Shown in pieces: positions 1-12,312 of a stretch of 64,000 bases of DNA. The stretch lies in assembly GCF_018687715.1 (NCBI RefSeq), contig NC_056765.1:17498894-17562893 (forward strand), given 5' to 3'. This DNA comes from Carya illinoinensis. Lineage: Eukaryota; Streptophyta; Magnoliopsida; Fagales; Juglandaceae. The notes beneath the pieces are model-generated. The model saw nothing but the letters and a program-made list of their open reading frames with translations, did no database searches and was not told the origin of the DNA. Numbering within the stretch: the stretch's first letter is position 1; the number at the start of each line of letters is the position of its first letter. A program made the position numbers and the translations under genes.

Positions 1-985
1 ATTCAGCCCCTTACCTCACCTACCGAAACACATGACTCCCTCTCATCTCAATTCCTTTTTTCCCACATGTCCACCATATCACTTCCTCACTTGCACACAA
101 GCTTGCACATCAACTCTTGCACAATAGAGAGAAACCGAGTGAGTAAGAAAGTGAGTGGCAAAGATCCAATCTTTGTCCAAGTGCTATTCTTTGTAAGTCC
201 TCTTTCCCTATCCTTTCCTCTTTTTTTTTTTCTTTCTTTTTTTTATACTCAAATTTAGGAACATGATAGATTCTGCGTTAGAATGTTTTTTTTTTTTTTT
301 TAAGTAAAATAGTTGGTTCTTGGTGAAGTTAAAGAATACTCAATTCAGCAAACATGATTGTGTATGGTTTGGAATTTTGACTTGAACTGCCATGTAGTCT
401 TAGGAGTTGCTTGATGATTTCTGTTTTGAAGGAGTTTGGTGACTTGTTTGGTGTATCAAATCTTGGTTTGAGCTCGTAACACAAGTTCTCTCATTTAAAA
501 ATTTGCATGAATGAGTTAGGGTTCATGAAATCGAAAGTTAGTGTGAGCTTTCTTTGTGAGTTGGTTCTTTTGAACTCTAAAGTTTTGGTTCGGTGAGTAG
601 ATCCTCTAAACCTTTTTAATGGGAGTTAGATCTATGTGTTAAGCTTTGATTTGAAACATGAAACTTGTGATTAAGTTGAATTAGTGATGTATGTTTATGT
701 GCATGATTTGGGTGAAAGCTTTGAAGTTCTTAGCTATTTGTTTGATTTAATCTTAAAGCTTGATAGTTAAAATGATGCTAAAACCTAGCTAAGGCTTGAT
801 TATGATAATCATGGGTGAGTTACTTCAAGAAGATCAATATGCTATATAAAGTTTGTTCAATTATTCAAGAGTAAAGGACATGCATGTCTCAGTTTTAGGG
901 TTTGTCATATGGTTTGTATTCTATCTCTTTGATATCATGAACTAGTTGCTTAGTTATGTGTAATACCATCTAGAAATGAGTACTA

Positions 986-1053
986 AGTATGTTAGAAATT
1001 AGGATGTGTGATTTATTGAAGTATGTTAGAAATTAGGATGTGTGATTTATTGA
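986..1053. repeat. 34-bp perfect tandem duplication (2 units)
   Basis: Units at 986-1019 and 1020-1053 are identical and abut directly. Each starts AGTATGTTAGAAATTAGG and ends TTTATTGA. Identity of both units suggests a recent slippage or duplication event. Confidence 0.9.
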
Positions 1054-1705
1054 AGTTCTTAAAGTTCATTGGGAAAAAGAAAAGAAAAGAAGAAGAAGCT
1101 AATAGCACCATGTTATGTCTTGGGTTGTGTTTTGTGACTATGTTGTCTTTATTGTATGACGGAGATTTGGTTTTGACTTGAACCTAGGGTGCCAACATGT
1201 TGGTAATATTTGATTTAGTCAATGTTTTACTGTTAAGCTTGCGGATCAAGGGATTTCAATGATCCTAGGCCTAAATCACACTTAGTGAGAATTTAGTGTA
1301 TCTTATGTTTTGGCCAGGGAAGATTTCTTGGTAGTAGTTGCATGATTCATTAAATTCTAAGTTTGAAAATGAATTTAGAATAGAAAATACCTTGGGTTGT
1401 GAAGTTTGGGGCTAGATTGTAATTATTGAAAGTTTAAGGAGTGTAGATTCTTTGATAATGAAATTCTTGACCTTACTATATTTCTCATTTTGGCCCGCGT
1501 TGATTCATTAAACTCAAAGACTTTATAAGTTAACTTCTAACTTACTCTCAATATATATAATATGCTAAATAATAAATGCGTTAGTGATTCATATGTTATT
1601 TAAATTCTTGTCAATATTTGAAACATTTATGTTATACCTTGTTGCCATTTGTCATGAAGCATGAGTATGTCATAAAGCATGGACAATTTTTGGGAAGCAT
1701 GAATG

Positions 1706-1751
1706 TTTGTAATGAATTTTGAGTTAAGTTTGTAATGAATTTTGAGTTAAG
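1706..1751. repeat. 23-bp perfect tandem duplication (2 units)
   Basis: Units at 1706-1728 and 1729-1751 are identical, starting TTTGTAATGAATTTTGAG. It is independent in sequence from the 34-bp duplication 650 bp upstream. Confidence 0.85.
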
Positions 1752-2398
1752 CACGAAATTACAATTTCATCATGAACCCAATGCTAGGATGAGAGATTAT
1801 CTTAGTAGAACTCTCATGTCCACTCTAGAGTATATAAAATGGAGTGGAATTTCCTAAGTTGATAAAAAAACTAGCAACGAACTTCGAATGGGGTCAAAAG
1901 ATTCCCGAAGCGAAGTTAAAGGCACCTAATGTTGGTGGGTGCCACTAAGACTTATGATAATAGTTAATTTGAACTACCATGAGGAAAAACTCTGCTGACA
2001 TATTCACAGCTAGTCTAAGAACTTGTGATGTGGTTAGGTAACCAGTAGGAGCACACAGTCTATGGGGAACCGTGAAGTGTCCACCCTCTATAATAACAAG
2101 AATAAGAATGAATGAAATCTTTTTATAAAAGCAATTATGTTATGAAGTATGAAACTCTGATATCGATGATGTTATTTTTCTTGTAAAAGCAAGCTCACGT
2201 CAATCATACATACACCCCATGTTTATTATCATGCATGCTTTGTAAATTGATGGTAGATTAGTTGCATACCTTACTGAGATTATAAAATCTTAACGTAGTA
2301 GCCCCAACTACCATTTCTACTCGGAATGGTAAAAGTTGTACTAGGTTACCATTAAGACAGACTAACCAGCCTTGATGAGATCGATTAGCAAGAGGCTA

Positions 2399-2610
2399 AG
2401 GCCTAGTTTAGATAGTGAGTTGAGGTGAGACGGGACAAGATAAAAGTTAAATATAATATTGTTAGAATATTATTTTTTAATATTATTTTTGTTTTAAAAT
2501 TTGAAATAGTTGAATTTTTTATTATATTTTGTTTAGAAATTTGAAAAAATTGTAATGATTAGATAAGGTGAGATTAGTTGAGATGGTTTCACTATTCAAT
2601 CCAAGCTTGA
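2399..2610 (+). repeat. MITE-like dispersed repeat, family A (forward copy)
   Basis: AT-rich ~210-bp unit opening with GGCCTAGTTTAGATAGTGAG and closing near CAATCCAAGCTT, so the ends are roughly inverted. The core (GTTGAATTTTTTATTATATTTTG, shortened here to its recognisable motif TTGAATTTTTTATTATATT, followed by GAAAAAATTGTAATGATTAG) recurs in related copies near 17.1, 17.3, 30.8, 56.7, 59.2 and 60.2 kb. Termini of the TTTGGATAGTGAGATGAG type mark the family. The superfamily is not assigned. Confidence 0.5.
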
Positions 2611-2988
2611 GAAATCTAATGGAGACTATCCTCCAGTTTTTTAATGTTGTTTTACTTTTGATAGCTGAGATGCATAAGCGGCTACCCCTGTAGTTAAGAA
2701 GCTTTGTAGTCATCTATAATTAAGGAGTTCATACTCTAGTACTATGTCTCTTTTGAGTTAAGGTTATGTTTGGATGGATGTTATTAAATGTATTTTGGGA
2801 TTTAGTCTATTGAGAAAAACTGAAGGCTGGTTTGGTGTAATACCCAATTTCACACCGACCAATAACAGAGCACCATGTATGAGATTTATTTCTCTTACAA
2901 TCTGACCTACCTTACAGCATAAGGAAATTTTCCTCTCCTCTGTCTCCTCCCATTTCCTTTCACTCTCCTATGTCTCCTCCCAAAGACT

Positions 2989-3285
2989 TCACGGAATAAT
3001 ATCCGTATGAACATTTTTCCCACTTTTGAAACCATAAAGACCAGAATACGACTTAAGCAATGGCGCAAACACGTATTCATCAGGCCAAATGTTGTGACTT
3101 TTCAAAAGGAAAACAGATGGAGAGACTTGGTTGTGCGTTTGGAGAAAGATGCGATTTGCATCTGCCATTTTGTCAAGGGACCCATAAATGAAGATTGTGA
3201 GGGAGGACTTGGTTGGATTGGTCAAGATCGTGGTGGAGGAAGTGGGCGTGGATTTGGGGAATCTGGGTTTGGGTTTTGTGGCCAT
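2989..3285 (-). pseudogene. Pentatricopeptide-repeat (PPR) protein fragment
   Basis: A 98-codon reading frame. Its C-terminal half (residues ~67-97) reads DEYVFAPLLKSYSGLYGFKS then GKNVHTDI, which matches the typical plant PPR wording 'PDEYTFAPLLKACSGL...GKxVHADI'. The N-terminal 35 residues are Pro/Ser/Thr-rich like an organelle presequence, but the segment between is too short to hold the repeats a PPR protein needs (usually 10 or more). I see no continuation downstream. It is best read as a truncated PPR gene copy with an internal deletion. Real PPR genes of this class act in organelle RNA editing or processing; this fragment cannot. Confidence 0.45.
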
Positions 3286-3288
3286 TGA

Positions 3289-4746
3289 GAAGTTGGACGA
3301 CTCGCTGTTCTATCTCGTGGTAGGCTTTGCTCATGGTTCCTACTATAGCAAAAACAGAAACACAAATGAATCAAATGTGAGCCTTTTTTATTCTTCCGAA
3401 CATCATATTCAACAAAGAATCTTAGACGATTTTTTTCCCCTCGCAAAATTATAGCCACAAACACAAACCGTGGGTTATTTTGTATAATTCTGCTTTCTTT
3501 TATTATTTTGTGTTCTTGTTGTATAAATTATTCTTATTTTTTAAATGAAAGGAATTGAGGCAGAGACAACTGTCTTATTGATAGAAATTGTTCTGGTCAG
3601 TTCCCTTGATTCTATGAAAACATTCATTAAACGCTTGCAAAGGATTTGGGTAAAAATTGCCACTTGGGTTGGGTGCTACAAGACCAAAAGCAACACCTTG
3701 AGATTTTGTAATAGCTAGTGGCTATTTGGGCGAAAATTTCTAGTTGGGATGAGTCTTGCATTGGTTATTTGCAATGGGTAGGTTACATAAATCTTGATTT
3801 AGTTTTGTTATTTCCCATGCGTGGGACTTGATTCTGTTATTTCCCTTGCGGGGGATATGATGTATGGAGTTTGGAAGCCCTCGAAGTCTTCCTCATCAAT
3901 ATTAATGAGTCTATGAGAACATCCATCAAACAACTTCCCTGCTTGCTCTTATTTCATAATTGAAACATTTCATCACATTTTGTTGGTACCCTTAATACAA
4001 TACGGCAACTGCAATCAACATTACAACAAATTCACAACATGGTTCATAACAATCAGTTTGCTACTAATGGCTGAAATAATTTAATCCAATTGATTTTTAG
4101 TAATCGGATCATGTATGGAAGGAAAAATATTAGCAGTGCTATAGATAAAGTCTATCTTAAAAATCCAAATAGCTAGAGAAGTCATGGATGAATGACAGTT
4201 TAGTTCTCATTTGATACAAGTTAACCAAATCCAGCCACAGATCATCAGCAAATCCAGCCAACCTAAACTTACAAGTTTAAAACCAAAATATTAAGTTTAA
4301 AACCAAAATAGTAGGAGTAGTCATGCTAAATGTTCAAATTCCATGGAAACAAAATATCAAGTTATATCTTTTCATATTGATAAACTGAATATGGAGATGT
4401 CCTAGTGCAGCTAATCATGTGATAGATAAAAACTCCACGATGCTCCAAAATCTTGATTTTGTGACATAGTCGAGTCTTGCACATTCCTGTAAACATAAAA
4501 AATAAATAAATTACCACACGACTATTAAAAAAAGAACCAATGAAATAAAAAAGTATATCTATATAAAATAGATAAGTATAGTATTCAAACATGTCAAATG
4601 TAGTTGACATAGTGGCTAGGTCTGGATATAATATAATTGAGCTTGGTTCTCCCATATTACTGAAGGAAAAAAATATCTTTCATCAAGTTAAAAGCTCATA
4701 AAAGGAAAACTCTTGCATAAATAAAAATATAATAGAATCATTGGAT
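3289..4746. other. Non-coding spacer
   Basis: AT-rich, with no coding region, RNA gene or clear terminal repeat that I can support. Confidence 0.4.
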
Positions 4747-6675
4747 TTACATATGTGCTGGACATTTGCTTCTTACATGCCCTTCTTCTTTACAAATGCT
4801 GCAATGCCACTTCTTTATTGGTGCATTTTCCTTTGGATTCTTTTGTCGTAATGATTTTGGCCTTCCTTTGATGAATAATGATTTTGTCGTAATGATCTTA
4901 CAATGAAAAATTTGAGAGTAATTGGCTTTGGACTGTATCTCCCTTTGTGTTACCATCATCATCAATATTCATCAAGAGAAGCTCCAGATGAATATTCTCT
5001 ATTCCCCTAGAAGCATGCTCAAATCTTTGGATAGATAGTGACCCCACCTTGGAAACTTTATAAAATTGTCTCATTAAATGATACTTCATGACTAATGTAG
5101 TTGGGACCATCTCCAATAACCCATCATCAACACATATCCCATTTATCACACGACTTTTTGCATTGATCGTCCATATCTCTAAAACATATGATTGTAGTAC
5201 ACTATTCAAACAACTTTTTTTTTTCCAAAACATGTAGGTTGTGTTGCCATAGAAAGCCAATAAATTCAAACTTACAACAGGTACAAGAAACTAAGTTGTT
5301 CTCCCTCCCAAGTGTCACTTCATATGCTGGTTTTTCTTTCCCATCAATGCCCACAAAGTAAATTTTTCATCCATCTTCCTCACATGTTTTGTGTGCATTG
5401 TACTATTGGCTATTAAGTAACTCATCTTGGAAGATCAAAAACGATTTTCTTGTGTAGATCTTGGTCACTTCCTCTTCAATATTGTAAGTAATTCTCATAA
5501 TTGCCATTGATGTTTTTGTTCTCACATTTTTCTCTTTTTCACTAAGATAACAGATGTTCAATGCTTTATCATATTGATGAATGAAATTACTTACCATCGT
5601 ACTTGCATGAACATGGTTTTTAAAAACTTGTTCATACTCTCACTTTGTTGGGTTGTGGACATTCCAGAGCAAAATGTGCCTCTCAAGTAAGTCGGTACCC
5701 ACTTTGCTCTCCTGGTATAAATATTTTGTAACCAACTATTTTCTTCAATATTGGACTTCAATAACATTTCATGCCATTCTATCACAAACTCCTCAATAGT
5801 GAGTGTCTCATGAATACAATGATTAAAATATTGTCCAAATTGTGGATATTTGTTATAAACATGAAATAGATATCCAGGAACTTTTTGTAAGAGATGCCAT
5901 AAGCACAATTTGTGCATTGTGCTGGGCAAAACTTCAGTGATGGTCTTAGCCATTGCCTTGTCATTATCAGTTATTATTATAAAGGGAGCTTGACCAAGCA
6001 TTGCCTATAGCCATATTTTTAATAACCATGTGTAAGATTCAATTGTCTCATTTATAAGTAACACACATCCAAACATCACATATTGATGATGATGATTAAC
6101 TACAGTGAATGGCAAAGGGCATCTTTATCGATTTGTGAGATACGTAGCATCAAACGTAACAGCGTCTCCAAAATATTGCTATGCGGCCCTTGATCTAGCA
6201 TCTGCCCAAAAGCAATACCCCATCGACTCATTCTCATCAACTTGGATTGAATATACAAAGCCTAGTTTATTACATTCATTTTCCAAAAAATAAGCATATA
6301 ACTTTTATGTGTCTCATTCGATTGCCTAAATAATTCTGAATGTCCTTGGCAATGCAACCAACATTATAATCACTATCGAACTCCTTCTCTCGAACACACA
6401 TACTCTACCTAATTAATGATCTGTCTATATTTGACAACCATGTATGGTTTGTTCGAATGCTAAATCCAGTTCGTCTTGAGAAGGCTTTATAGCAAATATG
6501 TGCATCCTTTATATTGTCAAACTATAGCCCCCGCATACGGCTCCACATATGAAAATGACGTCGCATTAGTTGCCTTGTCTTGTTCAACCTCGCCATCTTT
6601 TTCAAAATTTTTAGCTACATTAGCACTAGAATCAATTAAAATCTCAACATCATCTCCTCCTGAAGTACTCATCAT
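4747..6675 (-). pseudogene. FAR1/FHY3-related (MULE transposase-derived) pseudogene
   Basis: Reading the minus strand from an ATG at 6675 gives, in order: an acidic leader (MSTSGGDDVEILIDSS); a FAR1 DNA-binding zinc-finger remnant (FDNIKDAH..., YKAFSRRTGFSIRTNH); the MULE transposase core (FGDAVTFDATYLTN, NHHHQYVMFGC, FIIITDNDKAMAKTITEVLP, KLCLWHLLQKVP); a SWIM-like segment (CKFEFIGFLWQHNLHVLEKK); the post-SWIM block SYVLEIWTINAKSR; and a C-terminal zinc-knuckle-like CSICKEEGHVRSKCP before a stop at 4747. FAR1/FHY3 proteins are domesticated transposases acting as transcription factors in light signalling. Here the frame breaks repeatedly: a shift before FDNIKDAH, in-frame stops near 6154 and 6004, a double shift after TYLTN near 6118-6130, and stops around 5225. 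No introns explain these. It is a dead gene copy or a dead MULE-related transposase. Confidence 0.8.
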
Positions 6676-7027
6676 TCAACCTAATATCAAAAAAATATTT
6701 GAATTATTTTCAAAAGTATTTTTGGACCAATTTGGTGGGTTAGACATAGTAGTTTTGTCATTTGTTTTTAAGACTAGAACCCCATATATATATATAAAAA
6801 TCATGTGAGTCATTTGATTAAATTTTTGGACCACATGAAGACCCACCACATCTTTCTGAAAAGTGAGACCCACCACATATTTCTCTTTCATTTGATTAAC
6901 TTTTTAGACCACATGAAGACAAAGACATCCCTTGATTTAGTCACCTTTAATTTTACACTAGTTGTGGCTTTTAGTTGTTATTTAGGAACCACATGAGACC
7001 CTACTTTGTCGCCTCTCTCTATACATA

Positions 7028-7071
<44 letters not shown>

Positions 7072-7521
7072 CTGGTCCAACCTTTCATAATATGGATCCA
7101 ACCTTTCATGATATTGGTCCATAAAATTAAACTGAATAGTTTTTAGTGACATTAGTCCAACCTGATATGCAACCTTTCATGAATAAACCGTGTACCACCA
7201 TCCACATACTGAATACTTTAAAGAGCTTGCCTATATGAATTAAGAAAAGATCCAAATCAACCATCCAGATACAGATTGTGTACATTTGTCAACAGAGCCT
7301 CACATTTTCTCACATTTTCTTACAATTTCTCATCAACCAAACAAAACTTAATAGGCAACTAAATCAGAATTTAATTTATCTTATTATCAATCACAGATTG
7401 ATTTTTAACCTCAGATATTCTTCAATCAATGGAGGCCAATGGGGGGGTTTCGAAGGGATGATGGAGGCCGACGAGGGTGGGGGGAGGAGAAGATAGTGTA
7501 CGGTGGGAGCAAGCCTACGGG
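6676..7521. other. Non-coding spacer with a (TA)n tract
   Basis: No coding content found. It contains an (AT)17 microsatellite at 7031-7064 and a short G-rich stretch (about 7440-7520) directly before the solo LTR. Confidence 0.4.
7031..7064. repeat. (AT)n microsatellite
   Basis: 34 bp of uninterrupted AT dinucleotides. Confidence 0.95.
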
Positions 7522-9769
7522 TGTGACGCCCCCAAATCCCCACGCACGGACACGAGGAAATCGAGACGTCCGGATGATGACATCACGGGTCATCACCCTA
7601 ACGACGTGTGCCAAATGTGTGCAAAAGCAACAAATATGCACGAAGGGACACGCAGCGGATAGCAAAGCCATATAACTAAGTACCAGAATTTTTTCTTAAT
7701 TTAATACAAAGCTGTTCAAAACATACATATTAAAATATTACAGGACACAAACATAATTTTAAACTAAATACAAAGCATAAACTTCAGCACCCCGGCGGAG
7801 CCGTGTCCTCGGGCTCAACCTCCTCCTCCTCATCCTCGATCTCTGCACCAAAATCTACGAAACCAAAAATGGTGCCGCAGGTAAGTAAACTCCAAACACC
7901 ACTAGATAAAAACATATAAAACTCAAACAATATGCGTGAAAGAAAAAACCAATGCACATGCGCCATAAAACCATAATTTTTCCACGCACGCCAAAAACCC
8001 ATTTGGCCCACAAAAACATATCCTTAAAACCAAGTCTCGCCATTATCCCAGATAATGGCCCAAACCACCATTTTCCCAGAAAATGGATCAAAAGCCTCGA
8101 AAACCAACATCGGGCGATTTTCCCAGAAAATGGCTCACATCCGAAAACCATAAAAACAAACCGTTATGCATGCACCATGATCTCCCTTAGGAATCACCCG
8201 CACACCCTGGCTCTGTGCCACACCGCAGGTAACGACTATGCATGTGACACCTAAACGAGCGATGCCCAGACTTGCGCCCTGCGCGTACCTGGCCAGGCCA
8301 TCCTCTAGTCCCCGCCACTCTAGGGACCACGGAGTCGTCACAACAGCGTTACCATATCGTGCGATCCGGTCGTCGCAGGGGATGTCACTCAGTATTATCC
8401 ACTCCCGAGTGACCAGAGGAGCTCCACTGAGATAATAACCCATCCCGGCTTGGGCTCGTGAGACACACGCACCCAAAAACCATTTACACCAATAAAATGA
8501 AATTTTCTCGATTAAAACAATATGCAACTCACGCCTCATGGCTCAAATAATCAATCAAACCCGAACAAGCAAAACCAAGCACTCCGTCCTCAATCCATCC
8601 GACCCCCGAACTCCTCGGATTCAGTCCGGAATCAGCCAACCAACAACAATTAATTATTGAATGAGCAAAATATATTTAAATCTAAAAGTAGGGTTTGGAA
8701 AATACTTACAACGCTATATGGTATTTTTTGAAAGCTCGCGGCGTTCCAAACGGTGGAGGAAAAGTAACGTAACAGTGTAATTTACACTGTGGCCGTGGGT
8801 TGTAAAATACTCACTTTTGAACGGGGACAAACCAAGGCTCGGGATTGATAAGGAATGGCCTTGAGATATTTATGAAGCTAAGGGAAATGAGTTTTGGCCG
8901 TGGGTGGTGGTGGAAATGGCGGTTGAAGGCCAAAAATGGGCTGAACGGAGTTGAGGTCGTGGGAGCTGCTCCGACAACGGATCGAGGCCGAAAATAGGTG
9001 GTTTAGGTCGGCAAGAGGTAGGGGAAGAAGCTGTGAAAAGATGGTGGCCGGAGGTGGTGCGACGGCGCCGGAAACAGTGAAAAACCGTATGGCTTAGAGG
9101 AGCTCGTGGTGGCTAACGGTGGCTCGGATGGAGGTGAAACTTGGTGGGGATGTTCACCAGTGAGAGGGGAAGAAAACTGGGTGGGTGGTGTAGGCCACGC
9201 CGCCGGCGAGCGGCGATTTTGGGCTGCGAAAGCAACCGGCGACAAGGGCAAAAATAGAGCAGGTGCAGTGACTTCCGGCGGCTCTCGAAGGCTAACGGCT
9301 GGTCCGATGGCTCTGAAAATTGGTGGAGATGATCTCTGGTGGAAGAGAAAGAGAATGGTGGTGGCGGTGCACTAAACGGTGGCCGGACGGCGGAGAACTG
9401 GGCAGTCAAAGGGGCGGCGACGGGAAGGAGAAAAGAGAGAAGTGCTGCGCGGGGAGAGAGAAACCGGGAAGGAAAAGAGGAAGAAAAAAAGAAGAAAAGA
9501 AGAAAAGAAGAAAAAGAAAAAGGAAAAGGGAAAAAGAAAAAGAAAAAGAGAGAAGAAAAGAAATGAGGTCCAATCCTCACTCCGAAAACCAAAAACAGAT
9601 CCGTCGAAAACGATATTAAAAACCGTAAAACGACTAAAATAAATTAAACACCACCTCAAATAAATTAAAAACCAATTAAAATACATTAATTTAAAATAAA
9701 TAAACCAATATATTATTCAAATTAAAAACAACCCTTCAGTGAAAATACACGTAAAAATGGGGTATCACA
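7522..9769 (-). mobile_element. Solo LTR, family 1 copy A (~2.25 kb)
   Basis: On the minus strand the element opens TGTGATACCCCATTTTTACG and closes GGGGGCGTCACA, giving an inverted terminal motif TGTGAT/ATCACA-like. It is flanked by ACGGG (7517-7521) and ATGGG (9770-9774), a 5-bp TSD with one mismatch. The same arrangement recurs in the opposite orientation at 22958-25157, including the terminal ~120 bp, the pyrimidine-rich block (here 9450-9570, purine-rich on the plus strand) and the TTTTCTGGGAAAAT-type motifs near 8040-8150. No gag, pol or primer-binding site lies on either side, so unequal recombination between two LTRs probably removed the interior. Several long open frames inside (for example 9113-9592) come from the purine tract and are not genes. 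The size suggests a large-LTR gypsy family; this is not proven. Confidence 0.85.
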
Positions 9770-9817
9770 ATGGGGGCTTGGGGGAGGAGAAGAAAAGATC
9801 AATGCCAACTTTTTTTC

Positions 9818-9820
<3 letters not shown>

Positions 9821-9850
<30 letters not shown>
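9821..9850. repeat. (GA)n microsatellite
   Basis: 30 bp of GA dinucleotides about 50 bp outside the solo LTR. Confidence 0.95.
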
Positions 9851-9851
<1 letters not shown>

Positions 9852-10685
9852 GAGGCCAATGGTGGGTCGAGGAGGAGAGGCAACATCGGGCTCAATATTC
9901 TACAATCACAATTTTGGGATTTTGGGTGGTGAACTCAAGATGTGAAATTGATCTGGTGCATGTTGGTCTATTCACAATGAAGCTGAAACTTGTACGTGGC
10001 ATCTGTTTATTGCTTGGTGTAAAACAACGTTACACACCTGATCGGCTCCAAGTGCCTCTCTAGTCTATTCTATTGCAACTATTGATTGAACAAAAAAAAA
10101 ATCATTTTGATTATTACATATTGCTAGAATCATGTTAGGTGCATTGCATATTATCTGTAATGAATTGAGGTTTATAACTTTGTATTACATGTCCCAACGC
10201 TTCAATTTTTGTCAAATCCTAACGGAGGTTGGGGGCATCACAAAATATAATGGAATTGCAATAGAAAAGAGGAGGAGAATGAGAGAGAGACACTTCAAGA
10301 ATTACATGATATTCATTATTCTCAATTAATTGGATTCAAAGTATGCATTTATGATAAAATAAATCCCTTAATAATTATGAAAGTCAAATCTACTTATGAG
10401 ATACATCTCTAAATTAAATCCCTTGGTTAAAATAATAATCCAACCAAGTCCTTGTTTAATTTGGTTTTAAGTCTAACAATTAACGTCATGATCCCTAAAA
10501 ATTTGGATGAAGCAATTTCTCTTCACTGTGGATGAATCATTTTCTCTCACCTTGCTTTTCTTATTTCTGTATATTATTGATGGAAAACATCCTAACTTCA
10601 GCTGAAGTGCAAAGAACGGCCAAGTTCCCTTAAGATTGTGTGCTAAAGTAACTCTACCCAACAAGAATGTACTTACAAGCTTTTT
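9851..10685. other. Non-coding spacer upstream of the LINE
   Basis: AT-rich; no coding or RNA gene recognised. The last bases form the left target-site duplication of the LINE (10686-10702). Confidence 0.4.
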
Positions 10686-10846
10686 AACTCTTCATAAACC
10701 CAACTTTTTTCAAGAGCTATTTAACTTTGACATAATAGACTTTATATATAAATACTCGAGTCCCTCTCTTTTTTCTCTCAAGGAATAGGAGGAGGAGTGT
10801 CTTAGTTCGTGACTTTGGTTAGGTGGATACGGCGGTGAATTTTACA

Positions 10847-12312
10847 ATGGAAGGTCTTGAAAAGAAGTGGGAGAAATTAAGATTAACAGAGAAAGTGAAT
10901 AAAACTATAGAGCTCGAAGGGGAGTTTCCAGATGAAGCGAGATGAAAGGGTAAGAGGAGTGTGGTGGGGAAAGTGTGGTCATAGAGAGTTATCAGAAGGG
11001 AAGCACTATGTTCAATGATGGGAAAAATTTTGAAAATCAGCAAGGCTGCATACTTTATGGAGTATCAAAAAAATATTTCCATTATTACGTTTGAAACTGA
11101 GGCGGATAAAGTAAAGATCATGGCTGGGAGTCTGTGGTTGCTTGATAATTGCATAATGGTTATGAAACATTTTGATGCTTATACCTAGCTACAACGAATG
11201 TCTTTTGACCATAAAGAATTTTGGTTTCAACTTCATCAGTTGTCGATGGTGTTCATGAATAAGGAATGTGGCACACATATTGGCAACTTCGTTGGGAAAG
11301 TAATCGAGGTAGATGTTCTAAAGGATGGAGTGGGATTGGGAGAATTTCTTCGGACTAAAGTGGAGATATGCTTAACAAAGAAACTTGCACGAGGAAGGAT
11401 GATTAATGTACAAGACAATCGAGAGTGGATTCCTTTCCAATATTGAAAGCTACCCAAGATATGTTTCAAATGTGGTCAAATCATGCATTCATCGTGTAAC
11501 TGCACTGATGAAGGAAGAAAGGACTCTGAGTCAGAAGAAACAATCATCCAGTTTGGTTATGTGCTGACATCGTACAAAAAAGTTCCTATGTACATGCAAA
11601 ATAAAGTTTTTTCAGGAACGAGAAGAATGTTTCAAGTTCTCACTAGCGGACAATGCATCCATTACAGTCGCACAATGCCAAAAAGGGACGGCCGGAGTTT
11701 GGGTTGGTGGAAGGAGGAGGATCAGAAAGGGCTGCAAAGGGATGAAATGAAAATTCAAAATTCAATTTGGATTGTAACGTGCCTGTTGGAGATAATGGTG
11801 AGGGCGAGAAAGAAGGAGAAACGGCTTCATTAAATGTGTTGGAGGATACATAGACTGATGATCAAGAGAAAGGGAGTGATAAGGGGGAAGGGAATCATGT
11901 TTGTTTTAAATAGAATACAGTGAAATGGGTTGTTGTGGAGTTGGGCTTAAAAGAACAAGGCCCAGACCATTGTTTAAATAGTGGCAATGGGCTAGTAGGT
12001 AGTTGCAACGGTGAAGACATAGGAAATGCAAAGGCAGATGTTATGTTTTGTGAGAACGGCAAGGTAGTTGTAGATACCGAAGTTCAAGATGAACAACAAG
12101 CTCAAAGTTGGAAAAAAAGGGCTTGGGAAGTGAGTAGCCGATATTCTAGAGAGTGCCAAGGTAGCTTAGGCAAACTAACATGTGAGAATGATGGACATCC
12201 TATTTAGAAGCAATGGGTTTCAAAGCGCCTTAGATCTATTTATGGAAATGCCTTTAAGGAGTCTAAAACAGAATTGGTGGTGGCTGCTAGTCAACCCCAC
12301 CAAGCCAAATGA
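10847..12312 (+). pseudogene. LINE ORF1: DUF4283-type RNA-binding protein with a CCHC knuckle
   Basis: From ATG at 10847 the frame reads MEGLEKKWEKLRLTEKV, then after several stops and shifts the DUF4283 core (IITFETEADKVKIMAGSLW, MSFDHKEFWFQLHQLS, NKECGTHIGNFVGKVIEVDV, LARGRMINVQDNREWIPFQY) and a zinc knuckle CFKCGQIMHSSCNC at about 11464-11503. The C-terminal part is a long polar tail ending in SQPHQAK and a TGA at 12310-12312. In plant L1 elements this protein binds the LINE RNA to form the ribonucleoprotein. Stops at about 10942 and 11186 and a TGA after the Trp-Ile-Pro-Phe block break it. The stop overlaps the ORF2 start as ATGA. Confidence 0.8.

Larger units (their letters stand above)
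1..2398. other. Unassigned non-coding stretch, possibly part of an LTR
   Basis: No supportable coding region. The text is T/G-rich with short direct duplications (986-1053 and 1706-1751). Between about 1860 and 2400 it has the look of an LTR or untranslated region of a gypsy-type element. I found no TG...CA boundaries, no primer-binding site and no second copy in the window, so the LTR idea is only an inference. Confidence 0.25.

Noticed and set aside
8135..8539. 134-codon minus-strand ORF
   Set aside because: Inside solo LTR A, no recognisable domain, and not conserved as an ORF in solo LTR B.
9113..9592. 159-codon minus-strand ORF, Phe/Ser/Pro-rich
   Set aside because: It is produced by the purine-rich block inside solo LTR A; overlapping frames on both strands are equally open and low-complexity.
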